From CAWGLW01 sp963823525 (GTDB lineage Bacteria > Pseudomonadota > Gammaproteobacteria > Steroidobacterales > Steroidobacteraceae), in the NCBI GenBank assembly GCA_963823525.1, contig CAWGLW010000004.1, positions 124,001 through 188,000 of the forward strand: a stretch of DNA of 64,000 nt, given 5' to 3'. Positions 36,057 to 44,272 of this stretch are shown here, one piece after another. Numbering within the stretch: position 1 is the stretch's first letter; every line of letters begins with the position of its first letter. The notes beneath the pieces are model-generated. The model made no database searches. It had not been told where the DNA came from and worked only from the letters and a program-made list of their open reading frames with translations. Made by a program: the position numbers and the translations under genes.

Positions 36057-37214
36057 TTACGCGAGTTGACTGACCGGCAAGGCACCCTTGCGCAGCATGG
36101 ATTCGACGAAACGTCCGAACAACGGAGCCAGGTCCCGAGGTCCCGGACTGGCCTCGGGATGGCCCTGGAAACCAAAGGCCGGTCTGTCGGTGCTCACGAT
36201 GCCCTGCAGCGAGCCGTCAAACAGCGATCGATGCGTCGCGCGCAGCGTGGGCGGCAGGCTGGCCTCGTCGACCGAGAAACCGTGATTCTGGCTGGAAATA
36301 AAAACCCGCCCCGTGTCGATCTCCAGTACCGGGTGGTTGGCGCCGTGATGGCCGAATTTCATCTTCAGCGTACTGGCGCCTGCTGCGAGACCGAGCAACT
36401 GGTGACCCAGGCAGATCCCGAACAGCGGCGTACCGGTATCCAGGTACGTCTTGATCGCCTCGATCGCATAGGTGCAGGGTTCGGGGTCCCCGGGGCCGTT
36501 GGAGAGAAACACGCCATCGGGCTGCAACGCGAGCACTTCATCGGCCGGTGTCTGCGCCGGAACGACCGTCATGCGGCAGCCGAAGTCGGCGAGCAGGCGC
36601 AGGATATTTCGCTTGATGCCGAAATCGTGCACGACCACGTGCAGGCGAGCGGCCGTGCGCCTTCGCGGCCCGGACTCCAGCGCCCAGTTGGTGCCTTCGT
36701 TCCACTGGTACGTGCGATCGGTCGAGACAACCTTCGCCAGGTCCATTCCCTTAAGGCCCGGGAACCGGCGGGCCGCTTCCAGCGCGAGTGCCGGACGCGA
36801 TGCCGCCTCTCCACTGGCAATGCACCCGGCCTGGGCACCGCCTTCACGAAGCCGGCGGGTCAATTTCCGAGTATCGATCTCGGCAATCGCGACGATCCGC
36901 CCGCGCTTGAGGAAGGCCGACAGTGACTCGGTGGCGCGCCAGCTCGAATGCAGCAGCGGCAGATCCCGGATCACGAGGCCGGCGGCATGAATCGAGCTGG
37001 ACTCGAGATCCTCGGGATTCGTTCCGGTATTGCCGATGTGGGGATAGGTCAGCGTGACGATCTGGCGCGCGTAGGACGGGTCGGTCAGGATTTCCTGGTA
37101 CCCGGTCATCGCGGTGTTGAAGACCACTTCGCCGGTCGTGGTCCCGTCGACGCCAATCGAAATGCCTTCAAAAACCGAGCCGTCCTCAAGAGCCAGAACA
37201 GCGGGTTTCGTCAC
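36057..37214 (-). CDS. carA: Carbamoyl-phosphate synthase small subunit (glutaminase)
   Basis: 385 residues from a GTG at 37214, preceded by GGAGG eight bases upstream; an ATG at 37319 has no family similarity in the added part. The N-terminal domain (ALEDGSVFEGISIG) contacts CarB. The class I glutaminase has the nucleophile Cys in GICLGHQLLGLA and the catalytic His and Glu in FGFQGHPEASPGP. It feeds ammonia through a tunnel to CarB. Confidence 0.96.
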   Translation of the reverse strand: MTKPAVLALEDGSVFEGISIGVDGTTTGEVVFNTAMTGYQEILTDPSYARQIVTLTYPHIGNTGTNPEDLESSSIHAAGLVIRDLPLLHSSWRATESLSAFLKRGRIVAIAEIDTRKLTRRLREGGAQAGCIASGEAASRPALALEAARRFPGLKGMDLAKVVSTDRTYQWNEGTNWALESGPRRRTAARLHVVVHDFGIKRNILRLLADFGCRMTVVPAQTPADEVLALQPDGVFLSNGPGDPEPCTYAIEAIKTYLDTGTPLFGICLGHQLLGLAAGASTLKMKFGHHGANHPVLEIDTGRVFISSQNHGFSVDEASLPPTLRATHRSLFDGSLQGIVSTDRPAFGFQGHPEASPGPRDLAPLFGRFVESMLRKGALPVSQLA

Positions 37215-37440
37215 GGCATGAACCTCCGGTGGTGCCAGTGCGCCGGCCCAGGGGCGCTTTTTGCGCGTGCGAAAACGCCTGAGGCGGGTAGCGGCCCACC
37301 CCCTGCGATTTCTACGCACGGGCTAAGGGTGTAGTTTACGCGACCGCGTTGCCCGGCGCTATGGATCCTGCAAAGGATTGTTCCCGGCGCCGGCTCTGCG
37401 CGTGCCGCATAGCGGCCCCCGTGCCGGTGTTTGCGCCTGC
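37215..37440 (-). promoter_or_regulatory. Leader and probable promoter region of carAB
   Basis: 226 bp without a gene between dapB and carA. The minus strand contains GCGTAAACTACACC around 37330-37345, where TAAACT could be a -10, about 120 bases before the carA start. I found no ARG box, PurR-like site or attenuator hairpin that I would defend. Confidence 0.3.
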
Positions 37441-38241
37441 CTAGAGGCCGAGCACGTCGCTCATGCTGTACAGGGACGGCTTACGGCCCGCTACCCAGCC
37501 TGCCGCGGCCACCGCACCGCGGGCAAACCCGGAACGATCCTGGGCCCGGTGGGTGATTTCGAACTGCTCTCCGGGACCAGCGAACACCAGCCGGTGCTCA
37601 CCGACGATGTCACCGCCGCGCATCACGCTGAAGCCGATTGCGCCTTTTGCCCGGGCACCCGTGATTCCGTGGCGCTCGTAGACCGCCACGTCATCGAGGT
37701 CGATGCCTCGCCCTTCCGCGGCGGCTCGCCCGAGCGCCAGCGCCGTACCGCTCGGTGCATCGACCTTGTGGCGGTGGTGCGCCTCGAAGATTTCCGCATC
37801 GTACTCATCATCCAGTGCCGCCCCGGCCAGTTGGGCCAGCTTGAGCATCAGGTTGACACCGAGACTCATGTTCGGCGCCAGTACCATGGGGATGTGCGTG
37901 GCGATCTCCGCGAGTTCGTCGCGCTGCCTGGCGTCGAAACCGGTCGTGCCGATGACCATCGCGCAGTCGCGTTCGCGGCAGAAACGCGCATGGGCGAGGG
38001 TGGCCACCGGCCGTGTGAAATCAATCGCGACCGCAGCACCCGTGAAGGCCTTCGCCAGGTCGGCCACGACCGGGACGCGGGCCGGTGAAACACCGGCCAG
38101 CACGCCCGCGTCGCTGCCGATCGCAGGATCGTCCGGCGCCGCCAGGGCCCCGCTGAGGTGCATGCGATCGCGCGCCATGACCAGCGGCACGATGGAGCGA
38201 CCCATGCGACCGGAGGCTCCGCATATCACGATGTTCAACAT
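37441..38241 (-). CDS. dapB: 4-hydroxy-tetrahydrodipicolinate reductase
   Basis: 266 residues. NAD(P)H-dependent reductase of the lysine/diaminopimelate pathway. Cofactor-binding motif CGASGRMGRSIVP (residues 6-18); active-site signature EAHHRHKVDAPSGTAL with the catalytic His and Lys. It follows dnaJ by 6 nt, an order seen in many gammaproteobacteria, so it may be heat-shock co-transcribed. Confidence 0.96.
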   Translation of the reverse strand: MLNIVICGASGRMGRSIVPLVMARDRMHLSGALAAPDDPAIGSDAGVLAGVSPARVPVVADLAKAFTGAAVAIDFTRPVATLAHARFCRERDCAMVIGTTGFDARQRDELAEIATHIPMVLAPNMSLGVNLMLKLAQLAGAALDDEYDAEIFEAHHRHKVDAPSGTALALGRAAAEGRGIDLDDVAVYERHGITGARAKGAIGFSVMRGGDIVGEHRLVFAGPGEQFEITHRAQDRSGFARGAVAAAGWVAGRKPSLYSMSDVLGL

Positions 38242-38247
38242 CCGCGT

Positions 38248-39384
38248 CTACTCCGCGAGGCTGGTGAAGAATCGCTTCACGCCGTCCAGCCATTTGTTTT
38301 CGCGCGGCCGGTGCCGCTGACTGTCACCCTTCAGCGAGTCCTCGAATTCCTGCAGCAGTTCTTTCTGGTGCCGCGAGAGCTTGACGGGGGTCTCGACGAC
38401 GACTCGGCAGAAAAGGTCGCCCGTGGTACCGCCCCGAACCGGCCGGATACCCTTCTCACGCAGCCGGAATACGCGGCCGGACTGCGTCTCCGACGGGATC
38501 TTGATCGTGACGTTTCCATCGAGAGTCGGCACTTCAATGCTGCCGCCGAGCGCTGCCGTCGCAAAGCCCAGTGGCACTTCGCAGGACAGGTGGCTGCCGT
38601 CGCGCTCGAATATCTCGTGCGGGCGGACTCGCACTTCGACATACAGGTCGCCGGCCGGTCCGCCGCTGCGGCCGGCTTCGCCCTCGCCCGACAAGCGGAT
38701 CCGATCGCCCGTGTCGACGCCCGGCGGAATCTTCACCGAAAGGGTTTTCTGTTTGCGGACCCGCCCCTGTCCGCGGCAGGTATCGCAGGGATCACTGACC
38801 ACCTGGCCCTTGCCCTCGCAACGCGGGCAGGTCTGCTGCACGCTGAAAAATCCCTGCTGTATCCGTACCTGCCCCGCTCCGTGACAGGTCTCGCAGGAAA
38901 TGGGCCGGGAACCTTCCTTCGAACCCGAGCCTGTGCAGGTCTCGCATTCAGCAAACGTCGTGAATTCAACCGGCGCGGTATCACCGAAAACAGCCTGCTC
39001 CAGGTCGAGTTCGAGCTCGTAGCGCAGGTCGGCCCCGCGGAACACCTGCGAGCGGCCGCGGCGCCCGGCACCAAAAATATCGCCGAAGACTTCGCCGAAT
39101 ATGTCGCCAAAGGCATCGCGCGGATCGAAACCCCGCCCGCCACGCGCTCCGGCCGACGGATCGACCCCGGCGTGGCCGAACTGGTCATAGGCCGCCCGCT
39201 TGCGGGCGTCGGAGAGCACCTCGTAGGCTTCTTTCGCCTCTTTGAAGTGCTCAATCGACTCGTGATTATCCGGGTTTCGGTCAGGATGATGTTTCATCGC
39301 GAGTCGGCGATACGCCCGCTTGATGTCCGGCTCCGTCGCCGTGCGAGCCACGCCAAGCACTTCGTAATAGTCGCGTTTTGCCAT
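38248..39384 (-). CDS. dnaJ: Chaperone DnaJ (Hsp40)
   Basis: 378 residues. J domain with HPD in MKHHPDRNPD (residues 31-40), Gly/Phe linker about 70-110, four zinc-binding repeats (CETCTGSG, CETCHGAG, CPRCEGKG, CDTCRGQG) and the C-terminal substrate-binding barrels. It stimulates DnaK ATPase and delivers substrates. A strong hairpin separates it from dnaK upstream. Confidence 0.97.
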   Translation of the reverse strand: MAKRDYYEVLGVARTATEPDIKRAYRRLAMKHHPDRNPDNHESIEHFKEAKEAYEVLSDARKRAAYDQFGHAGVDPSAGARGGRGFDPRDAFGDIFGEVFGDIFGAGRRGRSQVFRGADLRYELELDLEQAVFGDTAPVEFTTFAECETCTGSGSKEGSRPISCETCHGAGQVRIQQGFFSVQQTCPRCEGKGQVVSDPCDTCRGQGRVRKQKTLSVKIPPGVDTGDRIRLSGEGEAGRSGGPAGDLYVEVRVRPHEIFERDGSHLSCEVPLGFATAALGGSIEVPTLDGNVTIKIPSETQSGRVFRLREKGIRPVRGGTTGDLFCRVVVETPVKLSRHQKELLQEFEDSLKGDSQRHRPRENKWLDGVKRFFTSLAE

Positions 39385-39413
39385 GACAGTCCTGGCCTGC
39401 TACGTAAATAGAC

Positions 39414-39445
39414 AGCCGCCGCGGGCCTTAGGGCCCGCGGCGGCT
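39414..39445 (-). terminator. Strong GC hairpin between dnaK and dnaJ
   Basis: Perfect 14-bp stem (39414-39427 with 39432-39445) with a 4-base loop TTAG. On the minus strand it is not followed by a T run (GTCTATTTACG), so it is more likely an attenuator or mRNA-stability hairpin than a full terminator. It would lower dnaJ relative to dnaK. Confidence 0.65.
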
Positions 39446-39488
39446 GGATTCAGCCGGTCGATTTCATTGCATCGCGCCGGCGCCTTCC

Positions 39489-41423
39489 TCAGGAGGTCTT
39501 TTCGTCCTTTTCGCTGACCTCTTCAAACTCCGCATCGAGCACCTCGTCCGAACCCGAGGCCCCGGCGCCGGCCGGGCCGGCATCCGCCGCACCGCCCTCG
39601 GGCTGACTGGCGTACGCCTGCTGGGCGATCGCCGCCGAAGCTTCAGCCAGCGCCTTCGCCTTGGTCTCGATCGCATCCTTGGTGCCATCCTTGAGCACCG
39701 AACGGAGGTCCGCGATTGCCGATTCGGCCTTGGCGCGCTCGGCCGGGTCGACCTTGTCACCCAGATCGGCAAGCGACTTTTCGGTTGCATGCAGCAACGC
39801 ATCGGCCTGATTGCGCGTATCGGCCAACTCTCGGAACTTGCGATCTTCCTCGGCGTGAGTCTCTGCGTCGCTGACCATGCGATTGATCTCGTCTTCCGAC
39901 AGACCGCTCGAGGCCTTGATCACGATCCGCTGCTCCTTACCGGTCGCCTTGTCTTTCGCTGACACGTTCAGAATGCCGTTCGCATCGATGTCGAAAGTCA
40001 CCTCGACCTGGGGCATGCCTCTTGGCGCCGGCGGTATGTCGGACAAATCGAAGCGGCCAAGGGACTTGTTGTCCGCGGCGCGCTCACGCTCACCCTGCAG
40101 GACGTGAATTGTCACGGCCGTCTGGTTGTCATCCGCGGTCGAGAACACCTGGGTCGCCTTGGTGGGGATCGTCGTGTTCTTTTCGATCAGCTTCGTCATC
40201 ACGCCGCCGAGCGTCTCGATGCCGAGCGACAACGGCGTCACATCGAGCAGCAGCACGTCCTTGACCTCACCGGTCAGCACGCCGGCCTGCACCGCAGCAC
40301 CGACCGCAACGGCCTCGTCCGGGTTGACGTCCTTGCGCGGATCCTTGCCGAAGAAATCCTTGACAATCTTCTGGACCAGCGGCATGCGGGTCTGCCCGCC
40401 GACCAGGATCACTTCCTGAACATCACCGACGGCGAGGCCGGCATCCTTGAGCGCCACCTTGCAGGGCCCGATCGTCCGCTGCACGAGATCGTCGACCAGC
40501 GACTCGAGCTTGGCCCGGGTCAGTTTCATGGTCAGGTGCTTCGGACCGGAGGCGTCGGCCGTGATGTACGGCAGGTTGACCTCGGTCTGCTGGCTCGAGG
40601 AAAGCTCGATCTTCGCCTTCTCAGCCGCCTCCTTCAGGCGCTGCATGGCGAGCGGATCGCGCCGCACGTCCACACCGCTTTCTTTCTCGAACTCAGCGGC
40701 CAGGTAGTCGATGATCCGCTTGTCGAAGTCCTCGCCACCCAGGAACGTATCTCCGTTGGTCGCAAGCACCTCGAACTGCCGCTCGCCGTCGACGTCAGCC
40801 AGCTCGATGATCGAGATATCGAAAGTGCCGCCACCCAGGTCGTAGACCGCAATCTTGCGGTCGCCGCCGGAGGATTTGTCCAGCCCGTAGGCCAGTGCTG
40901 CGGCGGTCGGCTCATTGATGATGCGCTTGACCTCCAGACCGGCGATGCGACCGGCGTCCTTGGTGGCCTGCCGCTGGGAGTCGTTGAAATACGCCGGAAC
41001 CGTGATCACGGCCTCGGTAACCGGCTCGCCCAGGAAGTCCTCGGCCGTCTTCTTCATTTTCATCAGCACGCGCGCCGAAATCTCCGGCGGGGCCATCGCC
41101 TTGCCGTTGGCCTCGAGCCAGGCGTCGCCATTTTCTGCCTTGACGATCTTGTAGGGAACCATGTCGACGTCTTTCTGCACGACGTGATCTTCAAAACGAC
41201 GGCCGATCAGACGCTTGACCGCGTAGAACGTGTTGTGCGGGTTGGTAACGGCCTGCCGCTTCGCGGACTGGCCGACCAGGACCTCGTCGTCCTTGGTGAA
41301 AGCGACGTATGAAGGCGTGGTTCGATCACCCTCGCTGTTCTCGATCACGCGCGGCTTGCCGCCGTCCATGACCGCGACGCAGGAATTCGTGGTGCCGAGG
41401 TCGATACCGATGACTTTGGCCAT
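39489..41423 (-). CDS. dnaK: Chaperone DnaK (Hsp70)
   Basis: 644 residues. The nucleotide-binding domain starts IGIDLGTTNSCVAVMDGGKP and has VPAYFNDSQRQATKDAG and IAVYDLGGGTFDISI. The substrate domain and lid follow, ending in a Gly/Ala-rich stretch and an acidic EEV-type tail (DAEFEEVSEKDEKTS). Peptide-binding ATPase of protein folding and sigma-32 control. It has its own sigma-32-like site in the gap from grpE. Confidence 0.98.
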   Translation of the reverse strand: MAKVIGIDLGTTNSCVAVMDGGKPRVIENSEGDRTTPSYVAFTKDDEVLVGQSAKRQAVTNPHNTFYAVKRLIGRRFEDHVVQKDVDMVPYKIVKAENGDAWLEANGKAMAPPEISARVLMKMKKTAEDFLGEPVTEAVITVPAYFNDSQRQATKDAGRIAGLEVKRIINEPTAAALAYGLDKSSGGDRKIAVYDLGGGTFDISIIELADVDGERQFEVLATNGDTFLGGEDFDKRIIDYLAAEFEKESGVDVRRDPLAMQRLKEAAEKAKIELSSSQQTEVNLPYITADASGPKHLTMKLTRAKLESLVDDLVQRTIGPCKVALKDAGLAVGDVQEVILVGGQTRMPLVQKIVKDFFGKDPRKDVNPDEAVAVGAAVQAGVLTGEVKDVLLLDVTPLSLGIETLGGVMTKLIEKNTTIPTKATQVFSTADDNQTAVTIHVLQGERERAADNKSLGRFDLSDIPPAPRGMPQVEVTFDIDANGILNVSAKDKATGKEQRIVIKASSGLSEDEINRMVSDAETHAEEDRKFRELADTRNQADALLHATEKSLADLGDKVDPAERAKAESAIADLRSVLKDGTKDAIETKAKALAEASAAIAQQAYASQPEGGAADAGPAGAGASGSDEVLDAEFEEVSEKDEKTS

Positions 41424-41461
41424 TTGGCAGGTCTCCGAAAGTAAGAATTTCTTGCAGGCTA

Positions 41462-41489
41462 TGGTGGGGCTGGTCGCTCAGGATTCAAG
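41462..41489 (-). promoter_or_regulatory. Sigma-32-like promoter before dnaK
   Basis: On the minus strand CTTGAAT, 13 bases, CCCCACCA, against the consensus CTTGAAA-N13-15-CCCCATnT: two or three mismatches. It lies about 40 bases before the dnaK ATG in the grpE-dnaK gap. Confidence 0.6.
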
Positions 41490-41498
41490 GTTTCCGGT

Positions 41499-42047
41499 TC
41501 AGGCAGGGGCCTTGGCGATAATCACGCGCGCCGGCCTGAGCAGGCGGCCGTTGAGCACGTAGCCCTTCTGAAAGACCTCCAGTACCGTGCCCTCCGGCAC
41601 CTCGGAGGTCTCCTGGACAGTCATCGCCTCGTGCAGCTCCGGGTCAAATGGCTCGCCCCTCGGGTCAACGACCGCGATTCCGGATTTCTCAAAGGCACGC
41701 TGGAGCAACCGCAGCGTCGCTTCCATTCCTTCGGTCAGGCCGCTGGCGGCGCCGTCGCCGGCCGCGATTCCGAGCTCCAGGCTGTCAATGACATCGAGCA
41801 GTTCGGCGGCAAAGCCCTCGATCGCAAAACGCCGGGCGGCTTCGAGATCGCGCTGCGTGCGTTTGCGAACGTTCTCGGCCTCCGCCACCGCCCGCAGGTA
41901 GTTATTCTGGTTCTCTTCGGCCTGCGCCCGCGCAGCGTCCAGTTCACCCAGCAGCCGCTCGAGGCCCTCCGGCCCCTCGAAAGACTGCGCCGCCGGGGCC
42001 TCGCTACCCTCCAGATCGGCTTCCTGTTGCTCGTGATCGGTTTTCAT
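41499..42047 (-). CDS. grpE: Nucleotide exchange factor GrpE
   Basis: 182 residues from the ATG at 42047; further upstream the reading has no family similarity. A long N-terminal helix (residues about 30-80) precedes the beta domain with AMTVQETSEVPEGTVLEVFQ and the end GYVLNGRLLRPARVIIAK. It releases ADP from DnaK. The gene follows hrcA by 84 nt, in which its heat-shock promoter starts. Confidence 0.96.
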   Translation of the reverse strand: MKTDHEQQEADLEGSEAPAAQSFEGPEGLERLLGELDAARAQAEENQNNYLRAVAEAENVRKRTQRDLEAARRFAIEGFAAELLDVIDSLELGIAAGDGAASGLTEGMEATLRLLQRAFEKSGIAVVDPRGEPFDPELHEAMTVQETSEVPEGTVLEVFQKGYVLNGRLLRPARVIIAKAPA

Positions 42048-42122
42048 AGCGTCCTTCTTTGTGTAATCGACGCCACGCCCGCCCGCGCATTGCAAACGGG
42101 CCGGCCCGGCAGACTATTGCCC

Positions 42123-42150
42123 AGATGGGGCCTAGCGTTTCGATTTCAAG
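42123..42150 (-). promoter_or_regulatory. Sigma-32 heat-shock promoter of grpE-dnaK-dnaJ, overlapping the hrcA 3' end
   Basis: On the minus strand CTTGAAA (42144-42150), 13 bases, then CCCCATCT (42123-42130): every position of the sigma-32 consensus is met. The -35 lies in the last codons of hrcA, whose stop is at 42132-42134, so hrcA coding sequence and promoter are superimposed. The grpE ATG is about 70 bases downstream of the expected start of transcription. Confidence 0.9.
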
Positions 42151-43199
42151 GCAGAACCGAGCAAACGGGCCGTGACATCGACGATCGGTATGACCCGATC
42201 ATAGGCCATGCGCGTCGGGCCGATCACGCCCAGCACACCCACGGTCTCATCTTCGAACGTGTAAGGGGCCGTGACGAGGCTGCAGTCGTCGAGAATCTGG
42301 TAGCCGGACTCCTGCCCGATGAAGATCTGCACACCCTCCGCGCGCAGGCTCAGGTCCAGCAAGTGAAGGATATCGCGCTTCGCGGTAAAGGCATCGAACA
42401 GGCGGCGCAGCTTTTCGACGTCAGAGAGTTCCGCAAACTCCATCAGGTTCGTCTCGCCCGCAATCACGTACTCGGGCTTGCCCTGCTGACCCTCACCGAC
42501 CATCTGCTGAGCGACCCGTATCGCGTCGAACATCAGCTGATTGAGTCGCTCGCCCGTCCGCTTGAGTTCTCCGACAAGGTCTTCGCGCACCTTTTCGAGT
42601 TCCTTGCCGCCGAACTGAATGTTCAGGAAATTCGATGCCTGGCGCAATTCATCGGCAGTGTATGCCCGCTCGAGCTGCACGATGCGGTTCTGTACGTCCT
42701 TTCCGTTGACGACCATCACCGCCAGCACTCGATTGTCGGAGATGGGCAGGAACTCGATCTGGCTCAGTGACCGGTGCGACTGGCGAGGAATCGTCACGAC
42801 GCCAGCCAGGTGGGTAATCGAGGACAGAACCTCCGAGGCCACCGAGATCAGGGTTTTCGGCTCGCGATCTTCCTCCTGCTCGAGACGCTGTTCGAGTTCT
42901 GCCATCACGTCGTCGACCGAGCCAGTCTGATCCTGCCTGAGCAGGGAATCGACGAAAAAGCGGTAGCCCTTGTCAGTTGGCACCCGGCCCGCGGACGTGT
43001 GCGGTGAGCTGACAAACCCATACTCCTCGAGGTCCGCCATCACATTACGCACCGTGGCGGAACTGAGCTTTAGCCCGGAATCCCGGGTCAAGGTGCGCGA
43101 ACCCACCGGCTGCCCCTCCCGGATGTAGTTTTCAATCAGCACTTTGAGCAGGTGCTGCGCACGCGCGGTCAGCAGTTCGTCGTGGGTATCCGTTGGCAT
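42132..43199 (-). CDS. hrcA: Heat-inducible transcription repressor HrcA
   Basis: 355 residues from the ATG at 43199. The N-terminal winged helix is clear (REGQPVGSRTLTRDSGLKLS then SATVRNVMADLEEYGF), followed by the GAF-like domain and the C-terminal FIGQESGYQILDDCSLVTAP. HrcA represses by binding CIRCE elements with help from GroEL. No CIRCE (TTAGCACTC-N9-GAGTGCTAA) was found in this cluster. The gene is divergent from nadK. Confidence 0.95.
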   Translation of the reverse strand: MPTDTHDELLTARAQHLLKVLIENYIREGQPVGSRTLTRDSGLKLSSATVRNVMADLEEYGFVSSPHTSAGRVPTDKGYRFFVDSLLRQDQTGSVDDVMAELEQRLEQEEDREPKTLISVASEVLSSITHLAGVVTIPRQSHRSLSQIEFLPISDNRVLAVMVVNGKDVQNRIVQLERAYTADELRQASNFLNIQFGGKELEKVREDLVGELKRTGERLNQLMFDAIRVAQQMVGEGQQGKPEYVIAGETNLMEFAELSDVEKLRRLFDAFTAKRDILHLLDLSLRAEGVQIFIGQESGYQILDDCSLVTAPYTFEDETVGVLGVIGPTRMAYDRVIPIVDVTARLLGSALKSKR

Positions 43200-43356
43200 T
43201 GGGCTAAGTTGCTGTACGAAAACGTGTTTTTCAACTGGCTTGCGGGGCACGATGCTACGCTCCTGCACTCAAGTCAAGAACGTCGGACCACAGACCCTTA
43301 CGTTTAGCGCCGCGGTGGCCCCCCGCGTGCCGCGCGTGCTAAAACACCGACCACTC

Positions 43357-44265
43357 ATGGACGCACTGGACACTGCCATCGACACCGTCGTACTGACCGG
43401 GCGAGCTGCGGACCCGCGCGTAGCTGAAGGCCTGCGAATGCTCACCGAGCACCTGCTTCGAAGTGGTATCGCGGTTCGGATCGCGGAGGACGAACAGCTC
43501 GAGCTCGGTTTTGCGGACGTGACGCGCGTGCCCGAAGCGAAGCTAGCGGATGGCGCCGGCCTGATCGTCGCGGTCGGCGGCGATGGGACGATGCTGCATG
43601 CGGCCCGGATGGCCGCCGGTTCCGGCGTACCGCTGCTCGGCGTCAATCGCGGACGCCTCGGATTCCTGGCCGATGTCACGCCGGAGAAAATGCTCGAAAG
43701 CATCGATGATGCGCTGGCGGGCCGGTGCATTCCTGAGCAACGCACGTTGCTGCGCGCCGACGTTCCGCAAGGCAGCGGCGCAATCACCGAGATCGCATTG
43801 AATGATGTGGTGGTCTCCAAGCACGACACCGGCCGCACACTCGGCCTGCAGACCTGGGTTGATGGCACTTACGTCAACACCCATGGAAGCGACGGCTTCA
43901 TTGTCTCGACGACCACCGGCTCAACGGCATACGCACTGTCCTGTGGCGGACCGATCGTGCACCCGAGCGTCAGCGCGCTCGTACTGGTCCCGATCTGCCC
44001 ACACACGCTGTCGGACCGGCCGCTCGTGGTCGGCGAGGACAGCGTGATCGAGATCGAACTGGCTGAGCGATTTGACACCGCCGCACAGGTGATCTGTGAT
44101 GGCATCGTGCTGTGTGATCTCGAGCCGGGCGTCCGCCTCAGGGTGGCGCGCGCCGAGGTGACGGCGACGCTGCTCCACCCGCCCGGACACGACTACTACC
44201 GCATCCTGCGCTCCAAGCTCCACTGGGGACGCAGCGCACGCAGCAAGCGGTCGTCGGAAGATTGA
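43357..44265 (+). CDS. nadK: NAD kinase
   Basis: 302 residues from the ATG at 43357; the longer upstream reading overlaps hrcA on the other strand. The kinase motif is IVAVGGDGTMLHAARM; the second conserved block is NTHGSDGFIVSTTTGSTAYA and PICPHTLSDRPLVV. It phosphorylates NAD to NADP. It lies 7 nt upstream of recN, and the nadK-recN pair is widespread. Confidence 0.96.
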   Translation: MDALDTAIDTVVLTGRAADPRVAEGLRMLTEHLLRSGIAVRIAEDEQLELGFADVTRVPEAKLADGAGLIVAVGGDGTMLHAARMAAGSGVPLLGVNRGRLGFLADVTPEKMLESIDDALAGRCIPEQRTLLRADVPQGSGAITEIALNDVVVSKHDTGRTLGLQTWVDGTYVNTHGSDGFIVSTTTGSTAYALSCGGPIVHPSVSALVLVPICPHTLSDRPLVVGEDSVIEIELAERFDTAAQVICDGIVLCDLEPGVRLRVARAEVTATLLHPPGHDYYRILRSKLHWGRSARSKRSSED

Positions 44266-44272
44266 GCCAGCG

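Noticed and set aside
43320..43360. CIRCE half-site TTAGCAC upstream of hrcA
   Set aside because: No inverted partner at nine bases; the nearest GCTAA is about 27 bases away.
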